Shown here: positions 8,601 to 14,523 of the stretch, one piece after another | How the letters are laid out: every line of letters starts with the position of its first letter | How positions within the stretch are numbered: position 1 is the first letter of the stretch | Translations under genes and position numbers: made by a program | NCBI GenBank assembly: GCA_947456995.1 | Contig: CANGVB010000020.1 | Location: forward strand, 1-14,523 | DNA length: 14,523 bases | Direction: 5' to 3' | Source of the DNA: Bryobacteraceae bacterium | GTDB lineage: Bacteria; Acidobacteriota; Terriglobia; Bryobacterales; Bryobacteraceae | The notes under the pieces: generated by a model | What the model was told of the DNA's origin: nothing | Database searches by the model: none | What the model saw: only the letters and a program-made list of their open reading frames with translations

Positions 8601-11600
8601 GGGATGGTGAGATCGTTAACGGTGGCGGTGAACTGGCCTAGTTTGAGGTTGCCGGAAACGGTGTAGGGAAGCTCGCGGACGATGCTTTCGAGACCTTTGG
8701 TGATGGTGACTACGACGGTGTAGGCGTCGTTGGCGAGGAGAGTTGGATCGATGGTTGCGATGGAGGCGGCGCTGACGGTGCCGGTGCCTGTGGCGAGCTG
8801 ACGATCGCTGACGCCGGGCTTCTTAAGGATGACGGTCCAGGTGAGGGAGGGGCCGCCGGAGTTGGGGTCGGTGATGGTGGCTACGATGTTGACGGGGCGG
8901 GTGAGGTCTGTGCCGACCGAGGGCGAGATGAGCTCAAAGGTGGCAGGTGGGATGTCGATGACGTTGACAGTGAAGGCCTGAGTGGCCGCAGCACCCTGGG
9001 CATCCTGAGCGCGGGCGAGGAAGGCCTGGGGGCCGACTTGGCTTGGCTGAGGAGTCCAGGAGATGAGGCCGGTGGATGCATTGATGGTGGCTCCGGTGGG
9101 GAAGGTAACGAGGCTAGAGGTGATGGTTGTAGCTTCGGGATCAAATGCATTTATGTCGTAGGCATAGGGCTGGTTGGTGCGACCCTGAGTGACTGGCTCT
9201 GAGAAGATGACTGGCGGTGAGTTTGTGTTGATGGCGTTGGCAACTGCGATGACCCAGGACTGGGTGGTGATGGCGCCGATGTTATCGCGCGCCTCGATCG
9301 AGACGGGGTGGCTGCCGACCTGGCTTGGGTTGGGAGTCCAGAGGATGACGCCGGTAGTTGGATTGAGTGTCATGCCGGTGGGGGCAGAGAGGAGGGCGAA
9401 GGCGATGGTGTCACCGGCGTCCGGGTCAGTTGCGGTGGGGATGTAGTTGTAAGTGGAGCCTGCGTTGGCGCTGGTGGGCGGGATGGAGGTGAAGGCAGGG
9501 CCACGGTTGAGGTTCTGGGTGTTGATGGTGAAGGACTGGGTGGCGGTGGCACCGCTGAGGTCTCGGACGCGGAGGACGACGGGGAATGCGCCTTGAGCTG
9601 TGGGTGTCCACTGGATGAGGCCAGTGCTGGAATTGAGCGTCATGCCGGAGGGGCCGTTGTCGAGCAGATAGGTGAGGACGTCGCTAGCGTCCGCGTCTGT
9701 GGCGCGGACGGCGTAGGAGTAGATGCGGCCGACATTGGCACTCGAGAGAGGAGTGGAGATGAGTTGCGGCGGCGTGTTGACGATTTGGGTTTCGATGAAG
9801 AGGGTGAAGGTTTGAGTGGCGGTACGGTTGCGGCTGTCCCGCACGGTGATGGAGATGCGATAGGAGCCGCCCTGGCCTGCGCCGGGGAGCCAGTTGAGGC
9901 GGCCGGTGGGACTTTGTGTCATGCCAGAGGGTGCGCCGGTAATCTGCCATGTGAGGACTTCGCCGGGGTCTGGATCAGCGACGGTGGGAGTGTAGACGTA
10001 GGCGACGTCAGTGCGGCCGCGGGTGGGAGGAGCCGTGAGGATGCTGGGTGGGGTGTCGCCGCGCTGGGTGCGGGGGATCGGTGTTACCGAGGACTCGGTG
10101 CCGGTTTGCGATTCCTGGCCGAGGGAGTTGAGCCAGCGGACTTCATAGAAATAAGTTGAGTTGTTGGTGAGGGGTTGATCGGAGAAGGCACCGGTGGTGG
10201 TGATGAGAGCGCCACGCAGGAGGGTGGGAGCGCCGGTGGGAGTGCGGCGGTAGATGTTGTAGCTGACGGCACCGGGGATGGGAGTCCATTTGAGGTCTGC
10301 ACCGCTGTCTTTGGCGCGGGGGAGGAGATCGTCGATGGTGACGAAGGGGCCCTGGCCGATGATGAGTTGGGCGGCGTGCTGATTGTTGGTTTCACTGCCT
10401 TCGACGATGAGGTTGGTGGTATCGGCGGTGACGACGAGATTGAATTGACCGGCGGGTGGATTGAGCCAGGTGATGGCGAGGTCTTCGTATTCGCCGGGGT
10501 TGAGGATGCGGGTGGTGTTGAGAGCGCCGAGGAGCGGGCCACCGACGCCGTTGCGGAATTCGACACGGTTGATGGGGGCTGGGAGGGAGCCGCCGTTGCC
10601 GATGCGGGCCAAAAGGTTCGTCGAGGCGGGGAAGTTTGTATCAATACGACGCAGGAGCGAGACGGAGATGTCTGGGGCGGAGTTGGGCTGGATGAGTGAA
10701 TTGGGCAGGAAGCCGTTGGTGCGGAAGTTGTTGAGACCTGGCGCGAGCCAATTGGGAGTTGTGGTGGTGGGGACGCTTAGATTGTCGTTGATGTTGGTAA
10801 CGGTGAAGGCTTCCTGATTCCAGACGGGGCGGGTGTTGGCCCAATTGTTATTGAGGCCTGTGTAGGCGCGGAGACCCCGGCCGGTGTTGAAGTTGCCACC
10901 GACATTGAAGGGGACGTCGGCGACGACGAGGATGTCGGCATGGCCATCAAGATCGATGTCGGCCACGGTAGGGCCTTCCGCTGCAGTGGTGGAAAGGTGA
11001 AGGAACTGATTGAGGATGAAGCCATCGGTGCCGCGGATGATGTAGAAAAAGTCCTGGTCGGCATAGATGATCTCTGCGCTGCCATCATTGTTGAGATCGA
11101 AGATGACTGAGCCAGTGACTCCGGATGTGGTTTCGCGGATCGGGATGCTCCATTTGACTGAGCCATCGGTTTCATAGAGGGTGTAGTTCAGGCGATCCAC
11201 TATTCCAAATTCGGGTTGGCCGTCGCCATCGACATCGCCGATGGCGGCCTGACCGCCCCAGTTCTCGCTGTTGGGTGCATTGACCGACCACTTGATGGTG
11301 CCGTCGTGTTCGAGCAAGTAGACAAGATTGTTGCCGTTGGGGCGGATGAGAATTTCGGGGTTAGGGTCTGAGTCGAAGTTGGCGATGGAGACTGGGCCAT
11401 CGAGGAGGGTTGCCGGGGTGTTGAGCTTGTTCCAGTAGATGGTGCCGTCGGCGCGGTAGGCAGTGGGGCCAGCGATGACTTCGAGGTTACCGTCGAGGTC
11501 GAGGTCGGCAACAGCAGAGGCGATCTGAACGAAGCCCTGACCTCTGCCGGCAGTGCCACGCCAAAGGCGTGTACCGGTGGCAGAGAAAACGTTGCGGCCG

Positions 11601-13174
11601 CTGATGAGTTCGATTGTGCCGTTACGATCGAGGTCTGCTGCGATGATGCCGGAAGCTGCACCATCTACGGTTTGAGTGGAGCGCCATTTGAGAGTGCCAT
11701 CGTGTTTGAGGACGAGCATGCGGAGTGATGGATCGAGAGTGATCAGTTCGGGACGGCCGTCGCCGTCGATGTCAGCCAAAGTAGTTGATGCTATAGGGGC
11801 GACTTCGAGTGTAGGGTCGGTGACGGTGAAGAGGACCGCTCCAGTGTTGCCCGAGACGACCCTCAAGTTTCCGCGGTTCCCCGCAACGTAAGTGGAGAAA
11901 ACTACGTCGGGGATACCGTCACCATTGACGTCGCCGACGGTGGGGGTGCTGAGGGAGGCGCGTGAGGTTGGTAACTCCAAGAAAGACTCCGCTACCCATT
12001 TGACGGCGGGATTTAGGGCTGTGGCAGCGGGGGGAGTGAAGATGCTGTTCTGGCCGGTGTGGCGGAGGTTGTTCGTCTCGTCGCTTTCGAGGATGACGTT
12101 GTTTGCGTCGACCAGGACATAGATGATGTTGCCGGGGAAGAGGAGCGTGCCAGAGATGGGGATGTTGGCGGCGGTGCTTGCGTTGACGGTGAGGGATGAA
12201 GCGACGCTGCCAGAGCCGAGAAGATTGTCGATCATGAGATCGTAGCGGCCGTTGTTGTTGCGGTCTTCAAAGGCGGTGAGCTGGAAGCCTGGGGAAGAGG
12301 TGGCGGTGCCGGCGTTGAGGATGGTGACCGAGAGTGAGCCGCTGGTGGCGAGCGTTTGGGGGTCTGTATTGACTGAGGCAGTGATTGCGGTGGGGCGCAG
12401 ATCGGGTGCGGACTGGGCGAAGAGCATGCCAAAGGGGAGGATTGCGAGGAGGCAGGTTTTCTTTGAGCGCCGGGCGAAGGCGGCGAGAGCGAGGGCGACG
12501 AGGGCCGCAGTTGAGGGTTCTGGGATTTCGTTATTGCTGATGGGGCTCAAGGTGGCGAAGCCGTTGACATAAATTGAGGCGATTGAATCGGGATCGAATT
12601 GGGCAAGGCCGGCGGCATCGGTGAGGCTGATGGTACCAGTGGCGCTGAAGGTTTGCCCGACGGCGAGCTGGGCGACCTGGAAGAAGAGGGCGTGGGAGAC
12701 GTCATCGGGTGAGCCTGAGGCCGGGACGGCGTTGGTGTTGTCGAGGCTGCCGGCGAGGCTGTTGGTGTAGATGTTGCCGAAGACGTATTCGGGCTCGTCG
12801 ATTTCCCAGGAGGAGAAGGCGATGGAGTTGACTGGGGCGTTGAAGGGCAAGAGGAAGGAGATGAATTCGCCGTATTCGTTGAAGAAGGTGTTGAGGTCCC
12901 GGTCGAGGTCGAGATCGATGAAGAGTGTCCAGGAGGCGTTGGGGATGATCTCGGTGGTGTTGTTGGTGAAGGAGAAGGTGAACGAGCCGAGGTTGTTTGC
13001 GTCGAGATTGGAGGTGAATTCCGGGGAAGTGTTGTTGAAGCTTGCTAGAGGAGTGGGGTTGCCTGCGGAGTGGAGGAAAGCTTCGAGGCTAACGAACTGG
13101 ATAGAAGTTGCCTGGAGGCCAGAGCAGAGCAGGCAGATGAGTGCGAGACGGAGGAGAGCGGAAGATAGACGCAT
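5651..13174 (-). CDS. Giant mosaic surface protein: PEP-CTERM module + CARDB/VCBS/FN3/Ig repeats + Rhs YD-repeat core
   Basis: This single frame encodes about 2,507 residues from the ATG at 13172-13174. A TTG at 13208-13210 would add 12 residues, but the ATG is followed at once by a signal peptide (MRLSSALLRLALICLLCSG), so I prefer it. Neither start has a clear ribosome site. Order, numbered from that ATG: signal peptide 1-22; secreted PEP-CTERM-type body to 216; IPEP 217-220, hydrophobic helix 221-234, RRSKK 235-239; second signal-peptide-like segment 238-254; CARDB 257-372; eight FG-GAP/VCBS Ca-loops from 415 to 747; CARDB 834-938; FN3 946-1034; four cadherin/He_PIG-like Ig repeats 1041-1406; another Ig-like segment to about 1508; Rhs N-terminal cap 1509-1700; YD repeats to about 2370; Rhs end signature near 2384-2437, closing in KDPLGL; variable tail 2438-2507. 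Rhs proteins form a shell around a C-terminal toxin or act as surface adhesins. The ectodomain repeats suggest surface binding. A terminator and an immunity gene were not found. The domain calls are strong; the biological role is inferred. Confidence 0.9.
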   Translation of the reverse strand: MRLSSALLRLALICLLCSGLQATSIQFVSLEAFLHSAGNPTPLASFNNTSPEFTSNLDANNLGSFTFSFTNNTTEIIPNASWTLFIDLDLDRDLNTFFNEYGEFISFLLPFNAPVNSIAFSSWEIDEPEYVFGNIYTNSLAGSLDNTNAVPASGSPDDVSHALFFQVAQLAVGQTFSATGTISLTDAAGLAQFDPDSIASIYVNGFATLSPISNNEIPEPSTAALVALALAAFARRSKKTCLLAILPFGMLFAQSAPDLRPTAITASVNTDPQTLATSGSLSVTILNAGTATSSPGFQLTAFEDRNNNGRYDLMIDNLLGSGSVASSLTVNASTAANIPISGTLLFPGNIIYVLVDANNVILESDETNNLRHTGQNSIFTPPAATALNPAVKWVAESFLELPTSRASLSTPTVGDVNGDGIPDVVFSTYVAGNRGNLRVVSGNTGAVLFTVTDPTLEVAPIASTTLADIDGDGRPELITLDPSLRMLVLKHDGTLKWRSTQTVDGAASGIIAADLDRNGTIELISGRNVFSATGTRLWRGTAGRGQGFVQIASAVADLDLDGNLEVIAGPTAYRADGTIYWNKLNTPATLLDGPVSIANFDSDPNPEILIRPNGNNLVYLLEHDGTIKWSVNAPNSENWGGQAAIGDVDGDGQPEFGIVDRLNYTLYETDGSVKWSIPIRETTSGVTGSVIFDLNNDGSAEIIYADQDFFYIIRGTDGFILNQFLHLSTTAAEGPTVADIDLDGHADILVVADVPFNVGGNFNTGRGLRAYTGLNNNWANTRPVWNQEAFTVTNINDNLSVPTTTTPNWLAPGLNNFRTNGFLPNSLIQPNSAPDISVSLLRRIDTNFPASTNLLARIGNGGSLPAPINRVEFRNGVGGPLLGALNTTRILNPGEYEDLAITWLNPPAGQFNLVVTADTTNLIVEGSETNNQHAAQLIIGQGPFVTIDDLLPRAKDSGADLKWTPIPGAVSYNIYRRTPTGAPTLLRGALITTTGAFSDQPLTNNSTYFYEVRWLNSLGQESQTGTESSVTPIPRTQRGDTPPSILTAPPTRGRTDVAYVYTPTVADPDPGEVLTWQITGAPSGMTQSPTGRLNWLPGAGQGGSYRISITVRDSRNRTATQTFTLFIETQIVNTPPQLISTPLSSANVGRIYSYAVRATDADASDVLTYLLDNGPSGMTLNSSTGLIQWTPTAQGAFPVVLRVRDLSGATATQSFTINTQNLNRGPAFTSIPPTSANAGSTYNYIPTATDPDAGDTIAFALLSAPTGMTLNPTTGVILWTPNPSQVGSHPVSIEARDNIGAITTQSWVIAVANAINTNSPPVIFSEPVTQGRTNQPYAYDINAFDPEATTITSSLVTFPTGATINASTGLISWTPQPSQVGPQAFLARAQDAQGAAATQAFTVNVIDIPPATFELISPSVGTDLTRPVNIVATITDPNSGGPSLTWTVILKKPGVSDRQLATGTGTVSAASIATIDPTLLANDAYTVVVTITKGLESIVRELPYTVSGNLKLGQFTATVNDLTIPFVGIPLNITRIYDSIDTRSGDFGAGWRLGLFGSVVDAPTETPLQGMRPGAKVYVTTPDGRRVGFRFAPTAPSFLFPSVVTPAFTPDAGVIDKLEVPETSVFLFDGTAFADLTNVWNPRRYILTTHAGLRYELDEIEGIKLIRDRNGNTLTFTPTAILSSTGVQLTITRDSQNRITNIREPNGAELRYTYDPAGNLSTIADQLNRIARNFYENPSFPNYLTRSQDPTGIDVIRNVYDSTGRLTASCPPEGNITTLAGCNQLSSSPSALTQTIFNGRGFRREYIYDERGNVVTERRYRDASNFEDTIRTYDLANNLLTERDPAGNLYTRTYDASGNLLTETDASGRRISYSYNPTCKTVATITDAAGGVTSYTYDSLCQLRFRQDRAGQTTEFRYDSAGNQTHFIDPQGATTFRTFSAQGFPLTIRDPRGNTSIYSWSNTGDLQFKIDRNGRRVDYQFSPSHRLTRETWTDGRVFSFTYDAFDRITSASDPSATISMFYDALGRRTRSEAVYPSHPVFTINFGYDANNNPTSTTDSLGGNIGQTFNGLDQVIAITQSGGGASDKRVQLEYNLAGLPSSVRRFADLAGTLPVATTGMEYECAGCSKRLSALRHTNAAGDLAFNIFTFDRNNLGDITKMTDIEGLHLFEYDPARRLTRATHPAPARQPNETYTYDAAGNRLTSHISPTHQLSYQGGAGGNLLSADAQFEYFYDAEGNLTQRRNRADSSTINYEYDFRNRVTAIIARNSTFVETGRNTFRYDPFNRRIALVDGTGETRFYYDLLDPILSIAPGNVITRRLYNQGFDNVLAEDVAGQTRWLLTDNVGTVRTIVNNAGTVVSQLLLDSFGRPLLNSNPAVSSELTFTARENIPLSGDLYVRARLYSPQSGRFLQQDPLHPFNYDYASNSPLVNKDPLGLVAAPEYINFVKRVGLCLARLSTQIDELPPPTPSQVADFIYDRLTGYWVSYIFGENWVNPGCSDNAWPRTQ
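5654..5863 (-). other. Variable C-terminal tail of the Rhs protein, possible toxin tip
   Basis: The 70 residues after the conserved DPLGL boundary contain two Cys (in GLCLARL and NPGCSDN), several aromatics (GYWVSYIFGENW) and a DELPPPTPSQ turn. In Rhs families the sequence after this boundary is the exchangeable effector. I recognise no known nuclease, deaminase or protease motif. No same-strand gene follows, so the usual immunity gene is missing. It may be an orphan or inactive tip. Confidence 0.55.
8954..10054 (-). repeat. Four tandem cadherin/He_PIG-like Ig repeats
   Basis: Residues about 1041-1406 of the giant protein hold four units of about 90 residues. Each has a Y-x-Y strand, a D-x-D/E loop such as ATDADA or ATDPDAGD, and a hallmark G-(M/A)-T-x-N/S-x-x-T-G-x-(I/L)-x-W-(T/L)-P turn (for example SGMTLNSSTGLIQWTP). 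These are putative Ig folds found in bacterial surface adhesins and probably act as a stalk between the propeller and the Rhs shell. Confidence 0.85.
10901..11950 (-). repeat. Eight FG-GAP/VCBS repeats (likely beta-propeller)
   Basis: Within the giant protein, Ca-binding-type loops start at residues 415 (DVNGDGIPD), 468 (DIDGDGRPE), 514 (DLDRNGTIE), 557 (DLDLDGNLE), 599 (degenerate, NFDSDPNPE), 647 (DVDGDGQPE), 693 (DLNNDGSAE) and 739 (DIDLDGHAD). Spacing is 42-53 residues. Five linkers carry a D/T-G-T/S-x-x-W strand (for example HDGTLKW 491-497, HDGTIKW 623-629), as in PQQ-like propellers. The regular period suggests one seven- or eight-bladed calcium-stabilised propeller. Confidence 0.85.
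12413..12463 (-). other. Second, internal signal-peptide-like segment
   Basis: Directly after the PEP-CTERM helix come KK, a hydrophobic stretch (TCLLAILPFGMLFA) and QSAP, the layout of a cleavable signal peptide; mature-type CARDB sequence (PDLRPTAI) follows. No ribosome site precedes the in-frame ATG at 12425-12427, and starting there would lose the basic end. The Lys codon at 12461-12463 is AAG, one base from ATG, so it could be a decayed start codon (inference). Confidence 0.6.
12458..12526 (-). other. Internal PEP-CTERM (exosortase) sorting signal within the giant protein
   Basis: Residues 217-239 (from ATG 13174) read IPEP, a 14-residue Ala/Leu/Val helix, then RRSKK: every part of a PEP-CTERM tail. 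Such tails normally end a protein, but here the frame runs on for more than 2,260 residues with no stop. The preceding 216 residues have the signal peptide, size and composition of an ordinary stand-alone PEP-CTERM protein. Confidence 0.85.
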
Positions 13175-13383
13175 AGGTGGTGTGTTCGATTCGTTAGAAA
13201 TTGCAGACAAAAAGATCTATACAGGGAACTCGTAATGGACGGGTTTGGCGTCTCATCGAAATTCGAAAAAACAATTGTCAGGAGCTGGATTTGCGGGCCA
13301 GCGATATTGAGAATGGCCTATGCTACGCTACTTTTTGGTTTTGATTCAAGAAGTTACCCCTCAGGGGTAAGTGGGAGGGTAAG
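13175..13383. promoter_or_regulatory. Divergent intergenic region of the giant gene and the HTH gene
   Basis: This 209-bp gap must carry promoters for both directions. For the + gene, TTGAGA (13307-13312) and TACTTT (13329-13334) are 16 bases apart, a plausible sigma-70-like pair. For the - gene, TATAGA (13221 down to 13216) could be a -10 but has no convincing -35. All are by-eye candidates. Confidence 0.35.
13354..13370. promoter_or_regulatory. Perfect inverted repeat (candidate operator or leader hairpin)
   Basis: TTACCCC-TCA-GGGGTAA is a perfect 7-bp dyad with a 3-base centre. It ends three bases before the GGAGG ribosome site (13374-13378) and lies downstream of the candidate -10. It could be an operator, for example for the adjacent HTH protein, or an mRNA hairpin beside the ribosome site. 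No poly-T follows, so it is not a terminator. Confidence 0.5.
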
Positions 13384-14238
13384 TTGGGATTTCGTTGCCG
13401 CTTTTTTCGACCGGGCGACCTGCCGGATGCCATGCGCTTGTTGTCGCAAGACCGGGGATTGTTTCAGAAAGATCTATGGGCCCGGCTTCCGGACTTGATT
13501 CTGGATCTGATGGAGCGTAAGCGGTTGGTGGGTGGAGTGGTGGAGGATCTGGAGACGGGGAAGCTGGCGTTTTTCGGGATGACCGGGTGGGCGAAGCCGG
13601 AGCGAATCGGGCAGGTGTTGCAGGGAAAGCCGGCGCTGTTTCGTGACGCACTTTTGCGTGAAGAGTCTATCTTTCTATCACCCAAGCAGGTGGCAACTGC
13701 AAATGGATCTGGTGATCTGGCACTGGTGCATTTGGGGGGCTGCCCTGATGAAAAGGACTTTGGGTTGCCGAGAGGATTTGAAGTGCACCGGATGGCATTT
13801 TCGTTCTTTATGACGGTGCATGCGGGGTATCGGATTTCTGAGTTTTGGCAGGAGAACCTGCTGGCTGAGGCGAGTTTGCATGCAGAGTCTATGGGGATGA
13901 GCGAGGTGAAGCGCGCGGGTGGGGTGGGGAGGTTGTTTTGCTTTAGCCGTGCGGACGCGGCAGCCAAACCTGGGGCTCAACTGGCTTATCTGATGAAGTA
14001 TCCGCCGCCGCGATTGGGATTTACCCAGCCTCAGCAAAGATTGCTGGAACTGGCGTTGCTTGATTATGCCGATGGGGCTGCTGCTGAAGAACTAGGGATT
14101 TCGAGCGAGGCGGTACGCAAGCGATGGAGAGCAATTCATGCTCGGCATGAGTTTGGGGAGGGCAAGGATCAACGAAGGGGTTTGCTCGCTTATGTGCGGC
14201 AGCATCTGGAGGAGTTGCGGCCCTGGCCCAAGGAGTGA
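13384..14238 (+). CDS. Protein with C-terminal LuxR-type HTH and unassigned, possibly GNAT-like, N-terminal domain
   Basis: The 284-residue protein is probably a cytoplasmic transcription regulator. Residues about 211-275 resemble a GerE/LuxR-type four-helix HTH: LGFTQPQQRLLELALLDYA, then AAAEELGISSEAVRKRWRAI, where SSEAVRKRWRAI would be the recognition helix. Sigma-70 region 4 is an alternative relative. The N-terminal 200 residues begin FRPGDLPDAMRLLSQ and contain GGVVEDLETGKLAFFGMTG, which recalls the first strands of a GNAT acetyltransferase, but the acetyl-CoA loop is not clear, so this is tentative. The start is TTG at 13384, chosen because GGAGG (13374-13378) lies five bases upstream; the first ATG (13432) would cut off the opening strand. 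It is divergent from the giant Rhs gene, with a palindrome just upstream, which suggests auto- or cross-regulation. The coding strand is extremely G-rich. The HTH call is fairly safe; targets and signal are unknown. Confidence 0.75.
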   Translation: MGFRCRFFRPGDLPDAMRLLSQDRGLFQKDLWARLPDLILDLMERKRLVGGVVEDLETGKLAFFGMTGWAKPERIGQVLQGKPALFRDALLREESIFLSPKQVATANGSGDLALVHLGGCPDEKDFGLPRGFEVHRMAFSFFMTVHAGYRISEFWQENLLAEASLHAESMGMSEVKRAGGVGRLFCFSRADAAAKPGAQLAYLMKYPPPRLGFTQPQQRLLELALLDYADGAAAEELGISSEAVRKRWRAIHARHEFGEGKDQRRGLLAYVRQHLEELRPWPKE

Positions 14239-14249
14239 CCTTCTGTGGT

Positions 14250-14263
14250 CATGCGGCGGCATG
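14250..14263. other. Small hairpin between two convergent stops
   Basis: CATGC (14250-14254) pairs with GCATG (14259-14263) around a GGCG loop, inside the 34-base gap between the stop codons of the HTH gene and the small acidic gene. It has no T-tract on either strand, so termination function is doubtful. Confidence 0.25.
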
Positions 14264-14272
14264 TGGTCGTGG

Positions 14273-14523
14273 CTAGGGCTCTATTTCGTCCTGGTATTCG
14301 AGCGGGATATCGTCTTCGGGGAATTGTTTTGGGCGGAGTGGGGTGGGTTCTCCTTCATTAGAATCTTCGATGCCTTCGAGGATGCCGGCTTCGGTGAATT
14401 GGCCTTCTTCTATGAGTTCTTCGATGCTTTCAGAGCTTGATTCGGTTTTGTCTGAGATGCCCTGGGTGTCTCCAGATTGACCGGCTGAGTCTGGGCCGAG
14501 GCCTTTCTGGTTGTGATTATCCA
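14273..14523 (-). CDS. Small acidic hypothetical protein, start codon at the window edge
   Basis: The - strand is open from the window end to a TAG at 14273-14275. The first two bases (TG, 14523-14522) followed by GAT AAT CAC fit an ATG whose A lies just outside, giving an 83-residue protein beginning MDNHNQKG. It could equally be the tail of a longer gene. The product is strikingly acidic (SIEELIEEGQFTEAGILEG, then FPEDDIPLEYQDEIEP), with no Cys or Trp, no signal peptide and no membrane segment. It has codon-like regularity and a sensible stop, and a competing + strand frame at 14138-14440 overlaps the HTH gene and looks like a shadow. I do not recognise a family. It is convergent with the HTH gene. 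Confidence 0.55.
   Translation of the reverse strand, partial: DNHNQKGLGPDSAGQSGDTQGISDKTESSSESIEELIEEGQFTEAGILEGIEDSNEGEPTPLRPKQFPEDDIPLEYQDEIEP

Noticed and set aside
9308..10159. Long + strand frame (283 codons) opposite the Ig repeats
   Set aside because: Gly/Glu/Asp-rich low-complexity product, a shadow of the C-rich coding strand of the giant gene; no ribosome site or domain.
12425..12427. In-frame ATG as the start of a separate second gene
   Set aside because: No ribosome site precedes it, and starting here would delete the basic part of the signal peptide; the frame is open throughout.
13208..13210. TTG as start of the giant gene
   Set aside because: The added 12 residues are polar and unlike a signal peptide, while the ATG at 13172-13174 begins one directly; neither has a clear ribosome site, so this is a preference, not proof.
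14138..14440. 100-codon + strand frame at the end of the window
   Set aside because: Overlaps the HTH gene out of frame and is antisense to the acidic small protein; Phe/Trp/Glu-rich shadow without a ribosome site.

Overview
The window looks like chromosomal DNA of a Gram-negative, exosortase-using bacterium, most likely an Acidobacteriota member of the Bryobacterales/Solibacter type. This is inference. It rests on a 1,201-residue Oar-like TonB-dependent receptor with an N-terminal carboxypeptidase-regulatory-like domain (a family greatly expanded in Acidobacteria), on two exosortase (PEP-CTERM) sorting signals, and on a giant Rhs-type surface protein. No rRNA, tRNA, CRISPR array, transposase or integrase was seen.

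Layout: (1) 96-3701 (+), the outer-membrane receptor, with an extended -10 element upstream and a strong UUCG-loop terminator downstream. (2) 3702-4012, a non-coding gap with several inverted copies of a short motif. (3) 4013-4681 (+), a secreted PEP-CTERM protein with its own terminator. (4) 4820-5626 (+), a class I SAM-dependent methyltransferase. (5) 5651-13174 (-), convergent with it, a single open frame of about 2,507 codons. It encodes in order a complete PEP-CTERM protein, a second signal-peptide-like segment, CARDB, eight FG-GAP/VCBS repeats, CARDB, FN3, four cadherin/He_PIG-like Ig repeats, an Rhs/YD-repeat shell and a 70-residue variable C-terminal tail. (6) 13175-13383, a divergent intergenic region with a perfect 7-bp inverted repeat. 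(7) 13384-14238 (+), a protein with a C-terminal LuxR-type HTH. (8) 14273-14523 (-), a small acidic protein whose start codon appears to straddle the window edge.

The genes do not form one operon; every transcription unit looks mono- or di-cistronic. The theme is the cell surface: an outer-membrane transporter, a protein sorted by exosortase and a giant adhesin- or toxin-like Rhs protein. The HTH gene is divergent from the giant gene and is a candidate local regulator.

The most unusual object is the giant gene. Its N-terminal 240 residues are a full PEP-CTERM protein, with signal peptide, body, PEP motif, hydrophobic helix and basic end. The frame then continues straight into what looks like the signal peptide of a second secreted protein. 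It reads as two secreted genes fused at the point where the basic tail of one became the basic n-region of the next. Base composition also changes inside this gene. The part encoding the N-terminal and Ig domains shares the strong G excess on the + strand seen in the flanking genes, while the part encoding the C-terminal Rhs core is nearly neutral.
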